A DNA stretch of 64,000 nucleotides, from contig JAYMTL010000012.1 of NCBI GenBank assembly GCA_036897445.1, forward strand, positions 62,001-126,000, written 5' to 3'. Made by a program: the position numbers and the translations under genes. Shown piece by piece: positions 37,841 through 49,350 of this stretch. The stretch's first letter is position 1. The number at the start of each line of letters is the position of its first letter. This DNA comes from Pelargonium tetragonum. Lineage: Eukaryota > Streptophyta > Magnoliopsida > Geraniales > Geraniaceae. Below the pieces are notes generated by a model, which searched no databases, was not told the origin of the DNA, and worked only from the letters and a program-made list of their open reading frames with translations.

Positions 37841-40800
37841 AAGGAAATCCTGTTTTGGATCAGACCCTCAATTCAATTTGGAAAAAAGTCAATTATATAT
37901 AAATTTATAAGCATAATTTTCTTCTTCCTTGACCTCTTTTATAGTATAGCAGTGGCAATAATAGGCTACCTTTACGAAGCTGAACTAGCTTTTCTTACAA
38001 TACCAAAAACTCCGCTGGAAATTTCACGCTCTTTTTATTCACCAGCTTCCCTTTATTAACTTTTGCCGGTCTGAAAATCGAATTGGATCTTTGTATATAA
38101 TATATAAGATATCCGTGTTTCCGACGAATAAATTTTTAAATATAGGCTGCTGAGCTGAGGGGTCTTACCTAATAAGGATTTAGGAGTGGAAGCCTGTATA
38201 TGTTATGCTTCTTAGAGGAACCCCTTTTTTAATGAATATGCTTTACTAAGAAGAAAATCCTATATATATATATTTAAGTTTCTAGAACTCCGATGTTTGC
38301 TTGCAGAACTCTGTTTTCTATAACCTATTTGTACAGTATACATGGGATATATTTCCCTCTTTTAGGCTTCTTCCTCTTTAAACGGGGTAATTTTAAGATA
38401 GCCCTTCTTTCTTATCTGATAAGCACTTATGAGAAACTTAACTAGCTCATGCCTATCAACTAAATTGTCCATCTACATATAGGGGTAGCCGTCCTTTACT
38501 TCTGTTTGTTTTCAGGAGTTTCCTAACACTAAAACCAGATAGAAAACGAGTAAACCAATTGAATTACACCAGATTCTGTACTCCAAAACCAAAGCAATAT
38601 ATGCTAGTCAAGAGACATCCGCCAATTCCATACCTTTGTTAAAGTGAGCATAAGTGTAAATTTTTAGAACAGTTTTTCTTTTTTGGGGTTGCCTCGGGGA
38701 TGCTTTATAGATCGTTGTGTAGTAAATTTCCAAGTTGTCAAAAGTAATATTATAAACATTGGAGTTATAAAAGCATAAACTTATATGAATTTCATTCTTT
38801 AAAGTAAAGAGCAGACTCATTAATAATTCATGTTACACAAAAACTATAGGGAGTGACTAATAAAGGGGGTAAGGTCCACACCTGCCGCCTAAAAGCGAAT
38901 TCTACCCGTAAAGGATTTAGGAGAATCAAGAATCCGAGGTCTTTTACAAGGGATCAGGGAAGGGCATTCCACGGGAGATACTTACTTGAGTCAAATTTAA
39001 GCTTTTAGGGGTTTTGTACACGCGTTTGTAATAATAATATATGGCATAAAACCCCTTTTGTTTAAATTGACCTTTTTTATCCTCGATTGCATACCTTTCG
39101 GACTTGTTTTTCGGGTTGCCTAGTAAATCGTAAGACTGAAAAAGGAACTATTAGTTTGACTATAGTTAGGGTGGGTTTATACCGTTTAAGGAAATGACTT
39201 GTAAAATATATTCGAGGTAAGCTAAGTCGTGGATACGCAATTCTTTAGAAACCCCTTGCGGACCCTATTCTTCGTTATAGCATGAGTTTAGGTCGGGCTT
39301 CCTACGATTTTTCACCTTTTGAGACCGGGCATTATATACAGAATTTACTGGGTCTGTATTTTAAGGCTGCCTTAAGCTCTAATACAAGGCGCTCCTACTT
39401 ATGGATACCCGTGAATAAAAAGAGTACCAACAAAGTAAAGGACCCCTGGTGTACCTTGAAATTGAAATTAAAGAAAGCCTTTACTCTTTTTAGTTTAGCG
39501 TTGCCTGGTCTCGCAGAGGCAAATGCCCTTTCAATTATACTACTAATCTTTCTCGAGCCCAAGTCACCCTTTTTATATAGCTATAGCGTATAAAGCGGGG
39601 TATCCAGAGCAGAAGTGTATGAATTCCCAATAAATTACATTCTTTCATAGTAAGAATTAAGACTAACATCAGTTATACAGAGTCTTGGGCAATAAAAGTT
39701 TTTATGCAGCCTTACATATCCATATTCTTCTATATCTTAGTCAGATTTTGACTCTGCTCTATATGTTGTTAGTGTCTACCTATAAGCTAGATGATCTAGG
39801 GAGACGAAATCCTTGCAGGGTCTCCTATATCTTATCTTAAAATAGAGTAAGACCCGGGTGTCGGTAAAATCTCGATATTGCTGTAGTAAAAAGCAGTGCA
39901 TACCATATCTAAAACAATAGAATCCTAAGTCCTAACTACTAATAAAGAATCTTGTTTTCTCACAAAAAAGCGAAACTAACAAAGGCAATACTTAGATAAG
40001 TATAAGGAACTCTTTAATTAAAGAACCTTTCTGTGGTTAATAAAAAGCGTGACTCTAGAAACTTTATGAAATAAGGGAGGTAAAAGGTACGAGTACAAAA
40101 ATAAAGGACTCTAAGGAAATCTTCGTGTTTATAAACACCTCCTATATGACGTTAGCCGCCAAAGGATACATCTTCTCTACGTCGGATACCTATCTGGTTT
40201 CCACCCCGTAAAAGAGACTATTTCCCTATCGAAGTAAGCTAGGATTTCACTCAAAGTTCAGTTAAATAAATACAGGTAAGTATGCGTAAACAAGATCCCA
40301 TAAGAATTTTTTAGTGTGATTCCTTCTGCTTCTCTATTCTATACAGCAAAGGAGAGGTACTCTTTTAAGGTAAAGTAATGGATAACAGCATCGACTTTAG
40401 GACTATAAGGGATTCCTTGGGTTTTTTGGCCCGTATCTAGTTAAAGTCAACACTGAGTTTCTCTTCCCGGAATCTTAGCTTTGTGTATAAAAAACTAGAA
40501 TTTTACAGTAATAAGTGGTTCGTTCCTTAAAGGAGAATACCTACGAAACAAGGATCCTACTAAAGGAGAATAGTGCAAACCTAAATTTGTGTTTTTATTG
40601 GATTCAAGGACTGGGTTCTATATCACCCAAGGCAGGGTCCTGTAATTCAATTATCCCCTTAGCTAAAAAACTTATATAGAAATAAAACTTAGTATATTCA
40701 GCACTTTTGGAAATTCGGAGGCGTAGATTTCATAAGAAGGGTATCCTGTAGATAAAGCAAAAGATCCTAAAATAAGCGCAAGGGGTTATAACTACTGATT

Positions 40801-41445
40801 GGGAGAACTGCTTCATTTAATTTATTTATCTACGAGCTGCCTAAGAATTTCAAGTAAGAAGTCTGCTGTTTTCTTTATTTCATTTTTGAGGGGCCTTTTT
40901 ATCATGATTTACGATAAATTTCGTTAGTTGAAAAGACAGACTCTTATATAAAATCCGGGATTAGTTTATCTTTTGTATTGTAAGTGCATTCTTTGCTTTA
41001 TGCTGTGGTATAAACGGGGTTAAATATCAGGTTCACAAGGGCATGCGGTCCAATAATCAGTTACTAGTTATATATATATTAAACAAAGCTAACCCTTAAA
41101 AATGACTTTGTATGCGAATAAATCCTAGTACAAAGATTTTGGAGTTTACATAAAAATCTACAAACAAGTTTGCTACTGGCTGGGCAGAGAATTTCCTTGC
41201 AAGAACACAGATCCAGGTTTCAAACACCTTTTTATTTTCTTTATAAAAGTTGGATGTAGTAGTACATTAATACAAGTTAAGAATATATATATAGTTCAAA
41301 AAATTCCCTAAAACTAGGAAAGACACCTTGTTGTTTTGTACAAAGCGGTTCGTATGAAATTCTTTTGTGTTATATTTTATATAAAATCCAGGAAAGTTAC
41401 AGTGAGCATTGACTTAAAAATTTCGAATAACTCTATAGTTAATAG
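37841..41445. other. gene-free DNA except one candidate frame
   Basis: Dotted texture. The one frame worth naming is at 39249-39593. At 38530-38575 the minus strand has an A-box-like TGTAATTCAATTGG, but nothing else of a tRNA follows. Confidence 0.5.
39249..39593 (+). CDS. 114-codon frame, unknown
   Basis: Stop-free under the standard code from 39249; ATG at 39282 gives 103 residues and TAA ends it. Composition is mixed: an aromatic/polar first half, a basic middle (NKKSTNKVKDP, KLKLKKA) and a hydrophobic C-terminal span of about 20 residues (FSLALPGLAEANALSIILLI). It could be a small membrane protein. No family is recognised, and the length is within chance expectation. A tRNA-free dotted neighbourhood gives no operon context. 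Confidence 0.2.
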   Translation, partial: KPLADPILRYSMSLGRASYDFSPFETGHYIQNLLGLYFKAALSSNTRRSYLWIPVNKKSTNKVKDPWCTLKLKLKKAFTLFSLALPGLAEANALSIILLIFLEPKSPFLYSYSV

Positions 41446-41799
41446 AGCCCTGAGCTAAGAGGGAGTTTTTTAGTGTACCTGGGAATGCTTTGTGGTTCTT
41501 TTTATTCTGTACTTGAACAAAAATGTATACGCAGGGCTCCCCCGGGAATTTCTCGGGTTTCTGTTCTAGTAGACAATTATTGCATTTGTATAAATATATA
41601 CAGGGACTGCGATTCAAATAACGGGCTTGATTTATATATAGAAATCTTTGGTAACTACCTATTTTGGTTCTGTCTCTTTATTTCTCTAATATATTGTTTC
41701 GAAAATGGAGTCCCGTCCCAAGAGGAAAGCCTTTGGGTTTTGCTCCTTTCCTTTGCTGTTAACTTCAAAAAAAAACTTGAGTTTCAATCTCCTATATAG
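41446..41799 (+). CDS. 117-codon frame, unknown
   Basis: Stop-free from 41446 under the standard code; the first start-like codon is GTG at 41473, and TAG ends it. A cysteine-containing polar half is followed by a hydrophobic run (YLFWFCLFISLIYCFENG) and a second one before a short basic end. No motif is recognised. A second frame (41705-41914) overlaps it in another phase. The length is near the chance maximum. Confidence 0.18.
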   Translation, partial: SPELRGSFLVYLGMLCGSFYSVLEQKCIRRAPPGISRVSVLVDNYCICINIYRDCDSNNGLDLYIEIFGNYLFWFCLFISLIYCFENGVPSQEESLWVLLLSFAVNFKKKLEFQSPI

Positions 41800-41939
41800 T
41801 CTAGCACGGGATTCTTCTTATTTTATTTTATGCTGGATTTGTTATTATAAGAGTTATTACTTTCTATTTTCTAACAAAGTTAAGGTTATTTACCTCTTTT
41901 GCTTTAGTTGTTCCTGAGGTTTTAGGGACGCCTTAATGA

Positions 41940-42560
41940 ATTAACCAGCCTTCCCTCAATTTCATTTACCAGACCCGTGTGAAAGCCCACAAGTGTCTAG
42001 ACCCCTTCTTACTAATTAAAGGGTTACCGTATAGTTAAGCACAAAACCTCTAAGAAGGACTTACTCCATTTTTTAGCTCTAAATCCTCCTGCTAACTAGA
42101 AAAACCGGGCAACTATAGGAAACCACTTACACCCCTGCATTTAAAAGGGCTCCCGATAAGAAAACAAGCTTTCTGCACACCATTGACTTACCTTTAGACA
42201 CTGACCAGTACAGTTCTTTTAACTTAAATTACACTTTCTACAGTACTTATAAAACTAACAAACCTCTAGAAATCTATCTCTACATCTACTACTATCAAGC
42301 AAACTAATCGCTTTGGCTCTCTTATTCTCACTCACGACTAGACTCTATATCCCGCCTTTCTACCCATAGCTTTGGTTTTCTCATTCTTGCTTACCGTAAA
42401 CCCCTAGATAGACCTGGCTATCCTATTTTTTCCTTAAATCACTAAAGAAACCCCTAATTTCTTTGCATTTCTAGACTAGATCTGGAGTTGAGGAAAATCC
42501 TTTATTTAAACTTGAATTGTTCCTTTCGACTTCTTTATTTAAAACTTGTATCAGAAAGAG
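41940..42560. other. C-rich non-dotted patch
   Basis: The plus strand is rich in C, A and T with few G, and the quasi-palindrome dotting is thin. No frame over 60 codons, tRNA or shared word was found. It may be the continuation of island I, which follows it. Confidence 0.35.
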
Positions 42561-42673
42561 AATAAAACAAGCAAGCTTTCCTTTAATTCGGAGCTCTCGA
42601 TACCTACACCCTTGGCCTGTAGTTGAGTCCTCTTATTCGCTTTCATAACACCCCTCATAGTATAGTTATGACT
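42539..42673 (-). CDS. short ORF in island I, unknown
   Basis: 44 codons on the minus strand ending in TAA, with one internal UGA read as Trp; ATG codons lie near its start. It contains TQLQAKGVGIESSELKE, so the GVG(I/M) word shared with islands E and B is again in frame. It is too short to judge alone; the value lies in the shared word. Confidence 0.18.
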
Positions 42674-42680
42674 CTAACCT
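42580..42680 (-). repeat. island I of the dispersed family
   Basis: ATACCTACACC at 42600-42610 is exact in island E (5900-5910) and, inverted, in island B (19645-19655). The A/G-rich strand is the minus strand. Homology beyond the word is weak. Confidence 0.4.
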
Positions 42681-42811
42681 ATATTCCCTATAAGCAAATT
42701 GCCTATTAATAGTAATAGTAGTTCCTCTCGCCTCTGTTGTTATCAGATAAAGAGGAAGGGAAACTTAATACAGCACGGGGAAGTCCTTGTTACCGACCAG
42801 AGGTTAATCTA

Positions 42812-42833
42812 AGTATAGTATTAGTATAGTATT
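42812..42833. repeat. 11-bp tandem duplication
   Basis: AGTATAGTATT occurs twice in direct tandem. Local duplication only. Confidence 0.65.
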
Positions 42834-45187
42834 AAGCTTTTAGGGCCTGTTTTCATATCTTTTAGAATCTCCTTCCGAGAAAAGCCTTCGATTTCGACTT
42901 TAGCACTTCTTTTTATAAAGTTACACATGAAGAAGGAAATTCCTTTCTTTTAGTATTGTTTGTGAGTATGAGTAAAGTTGAAGTTAAATGTATAAAAATC
43001 CCCTTGCTAAGTAGCTTTCCTCTTAATGGATACCCGCAAAGTAGGGTTTTCTTTCTTTTTAGATTCTTCTGAGTCTATGAGATATAAAAAGCACAATTTT
43101 TTAAGAGTGCTGCCCTACCCTTGGTTAAACGACTGCCTTTCCCTCTCTTATTCTTATAAAAGTAACCCAAAATACAATTTATGCCAGACAAAGCCTAGAT
43201 TTAAAGGTAAAAACGGGACTTATCTTTTATACATAAAAAAGCACAATGACACGAAAGAAATATCTATAAAACTAGTTTAATAACAGTAAAGTGGGCACCA
43301 AAAGAAGAGACAAGGAATTCCTAGACTCTAAGATAGTTGCTTAGTACGGGGGCAGGCTTTAGTCTTATCTTAAGTGACTTTTTACTTGTGGAGACCCCCT
43401 ATCCTCTTAGGGTAGAAAAATACTAGAAAATGGGTTAGGGTTTCGACTTATGTCAGATAAACGGGTTTGCGCTTTGTAAATTGAAAGTTATATAGAAGTT
43501 TTTGTATTCCAGTTCAGGGGACCCCTCTAGGGGGATTTTAACTAGAGAGCAATCCCTATACCATACCCAAAAGTCTTGTAGACTACACCGGTAAAATTCT
43601 GCAATTACATAGGCCTCTTCATGTAGAAACCCTCGTTCTTTTCTACACACTTTGCTTGTTCTTACCGGAAACAACTTCTACTTTACTGGCTTTCTAGAAC
43701 AAGAGAATATGAAAGCAACTCCTTACTCTTCATGATAACTCCTCAATCTTCCTCTTATTCATATTAATACGACTCTTTTCTGGATTTTTCTCTTTTTGAT
43801 GGTAACTTCTTTTTTCTTTCTCAACACTAGCCGCAGACTTCCCAATAAATTGTATTCTAATAACTAACTGGTCTGGTATAGAGGCCCTAAGGACACTTGT
43901 GAATAGAGGCAGAAATACCACCTAGGGCACCCTTTTATTTATAGGGAACACCCTCTGCACTATATACAAAGTAGAATCTAATAACCCCCTTTAGATAACC
44001 CTTCCAAAAGTAAGAGCGGAAACAAAAACGAGTATAAGAATTCCCTTGAGAGTTAAACCCATGTATAGTGGGGGCCCTTGCACAAAGTCTATCCATGGAG
44101 CGCCGTTTAGGGAAATCCAACATTTACAAAGTGTCTTAGAATGCTTTGAGCCTTGTTAACTTATGTAGAAGGGATTCCTTTAATCCAAAAATGACATTTT
44201 TAAGGTAATATAAAAAATTCCTGGAAAAACGGGTTGAGCCTCCTAAATTATGAGCGAAATTTAGACTTTCTTCCTTAAGGTTTTAGTTAACAAAAACATA
44301 TCTTCCTCTCTTGTGCTAGAATCTCCTTAGATTGTATAAATGTGAAAGCTCAAAATTAGAATTTTGCCTAGGTAGGAATAGCTTGCCCACGAAATTGCGC
44401 TAACTCAAAATTTCTTTTCTACTGCTAGTGCAAGGGTTTTCTGCACTAAGTATAAGGATTCTCTCAGACAAGCTTATAAGTCAAATTTAGTGAAAAGTCT
44501 CGTATATCTAACCTAGTTAAAAGAGTGTGGAATATATTCAAATTAAGTTTCCTTCTAGTATCAACTCTAAATCTTATATTTTTCATCATTAGAAGGTCAA
44601 ACTGCTCTATGTAAAAAAATGACTCCGGGGCCTTAAAAACGTAACTCCTTATGTAAGGTATGTCAAAATTGGGAAAACCCTTTTTTTGACAAAGAGCTTC
44701 CTCAAGTAAAGGTATAGAAGACCCTTGGAAATACCTATGATAAAATAAAGTGAACTTTTTAGTTATGAAACTGCAGTCTCTTTAAGTCTCTCTACCCCAC
44801 GCTTCTTACATATTTATTTAGGTTCTGAATTCGCCTACTAAACGTAAATTCCGAAACAAAACGAATCCTTATTACCATCTTCTCAATTTTTACACTTTGG
44901 CATTGGGGTCTACTGCCTGAGACTTGTATAATAACTTTCTTACTATAAGGAATTACTTCGAAATATAGATAACGATAAGGAGAGAGCAAGGTTTTCTTTG
45001 CTTTGCGTTCGGTATATCCTTCTTTCTAAGGGTACCCTTTGGGAATATAATCTAAGCCCCTTACAACTTACAAAAAGGGTCTAAGAAACTTCTAGCTATT
45101 CGGATTATACTTCTTAAGCAAAATTCTGTATATTACTCTGCACTGTCCTAAATAAAGCTCTACCGCTAAGCGACTTTCCTTAATGAT
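42834..45187. other. gene-free dotted DNA
   Basis: Frames of 62-84 codons (43026 plus; 43453, 43730, 43935 and 44792 minus) show no motif and overlap nothing informative. Nothing else is supported. Confidence 0.5.
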
Positions 45188-45262
45188 GGAGGGAGATTTG
45201 AACCACTTGCTTTTTAAGCTGCTTCATTCTACTGTCGATAGCCTTTACTGGCATTCGGGCGG
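45188..45262 (-). tRNA. weak tRNA-like, T arm only
   Basis: The minus strand has GGTTCAAATC followed by TCCCTCC, as at a tRNA 3' end. No D arm or closing acceptor strand is found, and the anticodon loop cannot be placed with a paired stem. It may be a fragment. Confidence 0.2.
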
Positions 45263-45999
45263 ATAAAACGGACACAATATAGGTCAGATATACATTTTTT
45301 TTACAGGAACCCCTATATTAAAAATTTACGATTAACCCTGTTTCAATTTTATTATTAAAAAACTTCGAACTATAAAAATTTTTATACTTTCGCTTTGTGA
45401 ATACTATCTAACTAAGATTTATCCTTTATACTCAAGAAAGATAAAGCTATTGTGAGGCCTTACTTATGGGAGATTACTTAGGGTATAAAAGGGTTTGCAG
45501 TTAAAGGCAAAAAAAAAAGGAATACAACATTGTCAGCTTATTAGCAAGTTACCCGTCTAAGAGTTTGGAAGTGGAATATGAGACTTGTAAGCGGGTACTT
45601 CCCTCTTTTGAAGGGACTGAGCGACACTTTACTTGAGATAAAAAAATGACAGGCTTTTCTTCTTCTTTCGTTATTTACTTATAAGAAAGTTCTCTAGTCT
45701 ATAGATGGAATTAATCTTCCTTGGTATTACCCCCCAAATTCAACGAGTAAACCTTTTTAGAGCAGGTCCTTAAGTAAGAGCTTTTCGTCAGCTTAATGTA
45801 GAACGAGTCTGCGCAATTCTTGAAATGTCAACTTATAATTTTTAGCGTTTACATGTACGAGTTCACTAAAATTTTGTAGGGGTTTCATAAAAACGTTACA
45901 GAAACCCTTTCAAAAAGCAGCTGCTGTTAGTGTAATTAACTCCGCGGATAAGATAAATATAAGTAGGGGCTTTGCTTTCTGACTTAATAGTAGTTGTTC

Positions 46000-46445
46000 T
46001 TGTTGTTTAATTGTTCTTTAAAAGAGATTGCTCTAACTTCTGTCTTTATCAGTAATGAGTGTTGAAGCTTAATAGTCTCATGTATAGTGTCCTATGTTCC
46101 CGACTGACACAAAGGAGGTTAACTGTTTATTGAGTACTTATGGATCCCTTATAACACACACCAACTTTGCTTTCTTGACACGTTCTTATAACTTACTTGT
46201 TTCTTTGCTTTTGTTGTTTTCTTATTGACCTTACTTTGTATAGCTATCCGTATCTTATTAGTAGTTATAACTTGTTTCTTATGATGAGATATATCCCTTT
46301 AGTGTCTTTGTGTAGCCTGTACCTCTTGGCTTCTTGTATTAGTATAGTAGTGTCTTTCTATTCCTATTTGTTATTATTAGTTAGTTATGAATTTAGAGTT
46401 GAATAGGTATCATACTATAGGAGTTTGTTGTTCTTTGTATTAGGG
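46000..46445 (-). repeat. island D of the dispersed family
   Basis: T-rich plus strand without dotting. In inverse orientation it has TACAGGCTACA (46311-46321), exact in island C at 50439-50449. A spaced AAGACACTAAAGGG follows, similar to the AAGAC block of islands A, B and C. On the plus strand a 69-codon frame (46197-46406, TTG start) is almost entirely hydrophobic. It is the complement of the A-rich strand and I give it no independent weight. Confidence 0.5.
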
Positions 46446-46672
46446 GTATCCCTCAATGCCCTGTGTGTTTATCGTTATGGAGGGTGGTGCCTTGGGGAGT
46501 TTAGGAAGAACCCTTTTTATCTTACCGACTCGTTGCGGAGGAAGGTTAATGCTAGATCGTAGTAGATTGATAGTGAAAACCCCTACAGAGCTTCTATCAA
46601 CACCAAGAAAACAGAATATAAAGTACGGTAACTCAAAGATTATCAAAAAGGAATGCTTAGGATGGAAAAGAA

Positions 46673-46732
46673 ACCTGAGAGAAAGATTTGAACCAATGAC
46701 ATCAGATAAAAATGACAGGCGCTCTGTCAGGT
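46673..46732 (-). tRNA. tRNA-like C, cluster of three
   Basis: On the minus strand, near-perfect closing arms (ACCTGACAGA with its complement, one mismatch) enclose a 5-bp stem TGTCA/TGATG including two G-T pairs. The loop is 8 bases (TTTTTATC), followed by GGTTCAAATC. There is no D arm. If one T of the loop is extra, the anticodon could be UUA, but the base after it would then be U, which is unusual. Identity unassigned. Confidence 0.3.
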
Positions 46733-46743
46733 ATAAATTAGAA

Positions 46744-46800
46744 AGAGATAGCATCAACTCGAACCTACGACCTGCAAATTATCTGTTAAACCTCTGATTT
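46744..46800 (-). tRNA. degenerate tRNA-Ile(GAU)-like
   Basis: On the minus strand, AGAGG is followed by the anticodon loop CAGATAA with GAU (complement at 46781-46783). The variable loop AGGTC and GTAGG TTCGAGT come next, the order and lengths of tRNA-Ile. Position 33 is A instead of T. The 3' T-stem strand TGATG does not pair with GTAGG, and the D arm is almost absent. It directly abuts tRNA-like A. It is a remnant, or a tRNA that needs extensive repair. Confidence 0.35.
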
Positions 46801-46802
46801 AG

Positions 46803-46881
46803 AAGGAGAAAAGAGGGCCTGAACCCGTGGGCATAACACTGTTTAATAAGTCCATATCTAAATACACCAAAAAGACTTTCC
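46803..46881 (-). tRNA. tRNA-like A, cluster of three
   Basis: On the minus strand, about 77 bases run from GGAAAG to CTTTTCTCC, which would pair as an acceptor stem if one base is missing from the 5' strand. ACGGG TTCAGGC CC forms part of a T arm. The anticodon loop cannot be fixed. Together with its two neighbours it forms a tightly packed minus-strand tRNA cluster of mitochondrial style. A 113-codon plus-strand frame over the cluster (46456-46797) is the antisense shadow of these tRNAs. Confidence 0.3.
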
Positions 46882-47910
46882 TGTATTTAAAACGTAAAGT
46901 AAAGTTTATTTATAGATAGTTTTTTAGGCTTTGGTTTAGGAATTGAAAAACTGCAAACAGAGGAAAAGCCAACCCTTATTGAACTCTTACTCATAACTTG
47001 TTTATTGTGCCTATTACCCAGATCTATACTCCGTATCTTGTCTCTTAGTTTTAGTTAGGAGCTTTACCTTGCGGCTATACTCTTCTTCCAAAGGGGAATA
47101 CCCTCCTGTCCCCTTGGATTTGTTGCTACTCCCCCTGTCTTCTACCTAAGGGATTATAAAAATAAGATAAGAGTTAGTATAGTAGTGTATTCTAGTATAA
47201 ATCTAGTTTTTATGTTAGTATTAGCTCTTTATTAGTAAAAAGCTCGCCCTTAGAACCCCCCCTTTTTAATTATTAAAAGGCCCTTTAGAGTTCTATTCAC
47301 TTTGATCCGAAATACCAAACCCAGAAAAAGGGAGTACGAAAGCAACCCCTTTCTTCTTCTTCCTTAGCTCAAACTTCAGGGACAAAAAAGCCAGATCCAT
47401 TAGAACAATGCAAAAGTGACTGCCAATTCTTGCTCATATTGCATGTTAGGTGCCCCTAAAAAGGGCTCCTTTTTAAGTATTTATAAAGTAAACTCAAGTA
47501 TACAAGGGTTTTAAAAAAAGCTTTTGCTAGAGTTTTTACCCGGGTAGAGTAATTGGAAAGTCTTTCAGTTTATAATAGAGAGCTCGTAGGAATCTGAGCT
47601 ATCACTTTTTTAGTTATACTCCTCTCGTAAAAACCTAAATTCTAAACTCTTTTTAATTAGTTTAATTAGAAAGGGGCGTAGCTCATGAGATAGAGATGAT
47701 TAACATGAAAGCTAAAAAGGGTATCCTTTAGAGTCTAGGATATAGATAAGTAACTTCTGTTTGATAAACGTTATCTAGCCCCAAAGTCCCGCCAGTTATT
47801 AGTAGCAAATCCGTGGGAAATTCCTCTTTTTGCAAAGTATACTCTTTCTTGCAGTTCGTTCCTTTATTTGTATTCTGAAGGTAATTAGTTTCCAATGAAT
47901 TTCTAGTATT
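46882..47910. other. mostly gene-free DNA with island J
   Basis: Contains the short minus frame at 47014-47145. The SRL-like word is at 47333-47342. A segment beginning GGGGCGTAGCTCATGAG at about 47672 starts like a tRNA, but no T arm follows. Confidence 0.4.
47014..47145 (-). CDS. short polar ORF in island J, unknown
   Basis: 43 codons before TAA on the minus strand, with no ATG. Polar and charged: GSSNKSKGTGGYSPLEEEYS, then a basic stretch KVKLLTKTKRQ. The patch lacks dotting, like the family islands, but shares no long word with them. Too short to rank above chance. Confidence 0.12.
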   Translation of the reverse strand, partial: VEDRGSSNKSKGTGGYSPLEEEYSRKVKLLTKTKRQDTEYRSG

Positions 47911-47928
47911 AAGTAGATATATTCATTA
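47911..47928 (+). repeat. 18-bp direct repeat, copy 1
   Basis: AAGTAGATATATTCATTA is exact at 50638-50655, 2.7 kb away, in the same orientation. The second copy sits at the 3' edge of island C. Confidence 0.6.
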
Positions 47929-49350
47929 TACTGTATAACATAAAACTTCCTTCGTATGCCTCCGGTAGAGAACGAGAACGTACCTTTATAACTATTAAGT
48001 TTCTTTGCTGTTTATAGTGCTCGCTGCAAAATAACCTTAAGAATAGGTAATACATCTAAGACTCTTCTCTCCTAGTTCATAAGTAAAGTCGTTTTCAGAA
48101 AAAATGAAGTGGAGTGCTTCTGCCTTACAAGTATCTCTTTGCTACTTCGCGCTTTCCAATAGGGGCAGCCCTTTTTTCATAGTCCGTAAAAGTTATAAGA
48201 AAGAAGATCCTTATGATTTTGCCAGGGAAGTTCCCTTTATAAGATAAGAACTTGCCATCCTATATTTTAGTAGTATTAAAATAGACTTAAGGTGTATAAT
48301 TCTAAAGGTATTCGGGAGTTCCTGTTGAGTAATCCGAGTAATATCAAATCCTGTGCTTATGATTGAAGCTCTAGTTTTTCGAGAGGGAGGACAGGGCTTT
48401 AATTAAAAAGGTAGTTTAAGAGTTCTTTAGAGGAGTCTTATAATATAGTAATTCCCCCATTCATTTCAGGGTTTGAGATCTTGAAGGGTTTAGTAAGAGC
48501 CTGAGTTCTTTTTCTCTGGTATAAAGACTGAAGTTGAGACAGTAGGTTTTCCTTATATTTGGTGCATTTAGGTGCTTTTGAAAACTAAAAAAAATAGAGG
48601 AGGATTTTTTCGTCTTAATAGTGTCATGAGATTAGAACCTCTGTCTTATTGTAGCCCTAAGAGTGTACTTTCTAATCTTCCCCCATTAAGAAGGAGGCTT
48701 TTCCTGGCTACAAAAATTTACCATCGTTGGAAGTCCAAAAGACTACAAATTTAAAGGTTTACTGAAAAGCATGCGTCCTGCGAGAAACCTTGAAAAGTAG
48801 AGGGACTATAAACTTAAAAAAGAAGCTCCTTTCTCGTCTGGATCTAAAATGGGGTAATAGAGGACTCTTAATTCCCTAAAAAGTTTGATTCAGGCAGGTA
48901 CTACTTTAATACATTTTTTATCTTTTTATGCTTTTAGGCAGTTAAAAATCAGGGGCTCTTCATCTAGAAAGAATGCAATACAAACTGGGGTTCAATTTGC
49001 AAGTAAATTCACTTCTTATAATCTTATAAGTAAGGTATAATCAAAGCACTGATAAATAAGAAAGACTTTACTAAGGTACTAAGGATCCTTTTTAAATGAA
49101 GTCAACAAGAAACCGCTTTGGGCTATAAGAAAACAAAGGAGTCGCAAGAAACTTATTAGGTCTTCCTTAATTTAAAGTAATTCCTTTATTAGAGTAGAGG
49201 ATCCTACAAGGCTTTCCGATTCCACAAGTTTTTGGATTTTCTTTAGTTATTAGTAAGAGTTATACCGAGCTTGAAAATCACTTAGATAAAGAATACCCGC
49301 ATCTCGAAAAAGCAGAGGAAATTGAGATATTAACTATCTCCCAAGCTGAG
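47929..49350. other. gene-free dotted DNA
   Basis: No gene, RNA or repeat is supported; one 60-codon frame (48572-48751) without motif. Confidence 0.5.

Noticed and set aside
37787-38059. 90-codon frame starting in a tRNA-like sequence
   Set aside because: The first 15 residues are a translated T arm and the rest has no motif beyond a hydrophobic run.
46456-46797. 113-codon plus-strand frame
   Set aside because: It is antisense to the island end and two of the tRNA-like sequences; its RERFEP-type segment is the usual artefact of translating a tRNA T arm.
47672-47780. tRNA or split tRNA starting GGGGCGTAGCTC
   Set aside because: The 5' end and a distant GCCCC look tRNA-like, but there is no T-loop and no paired anticodon stem.
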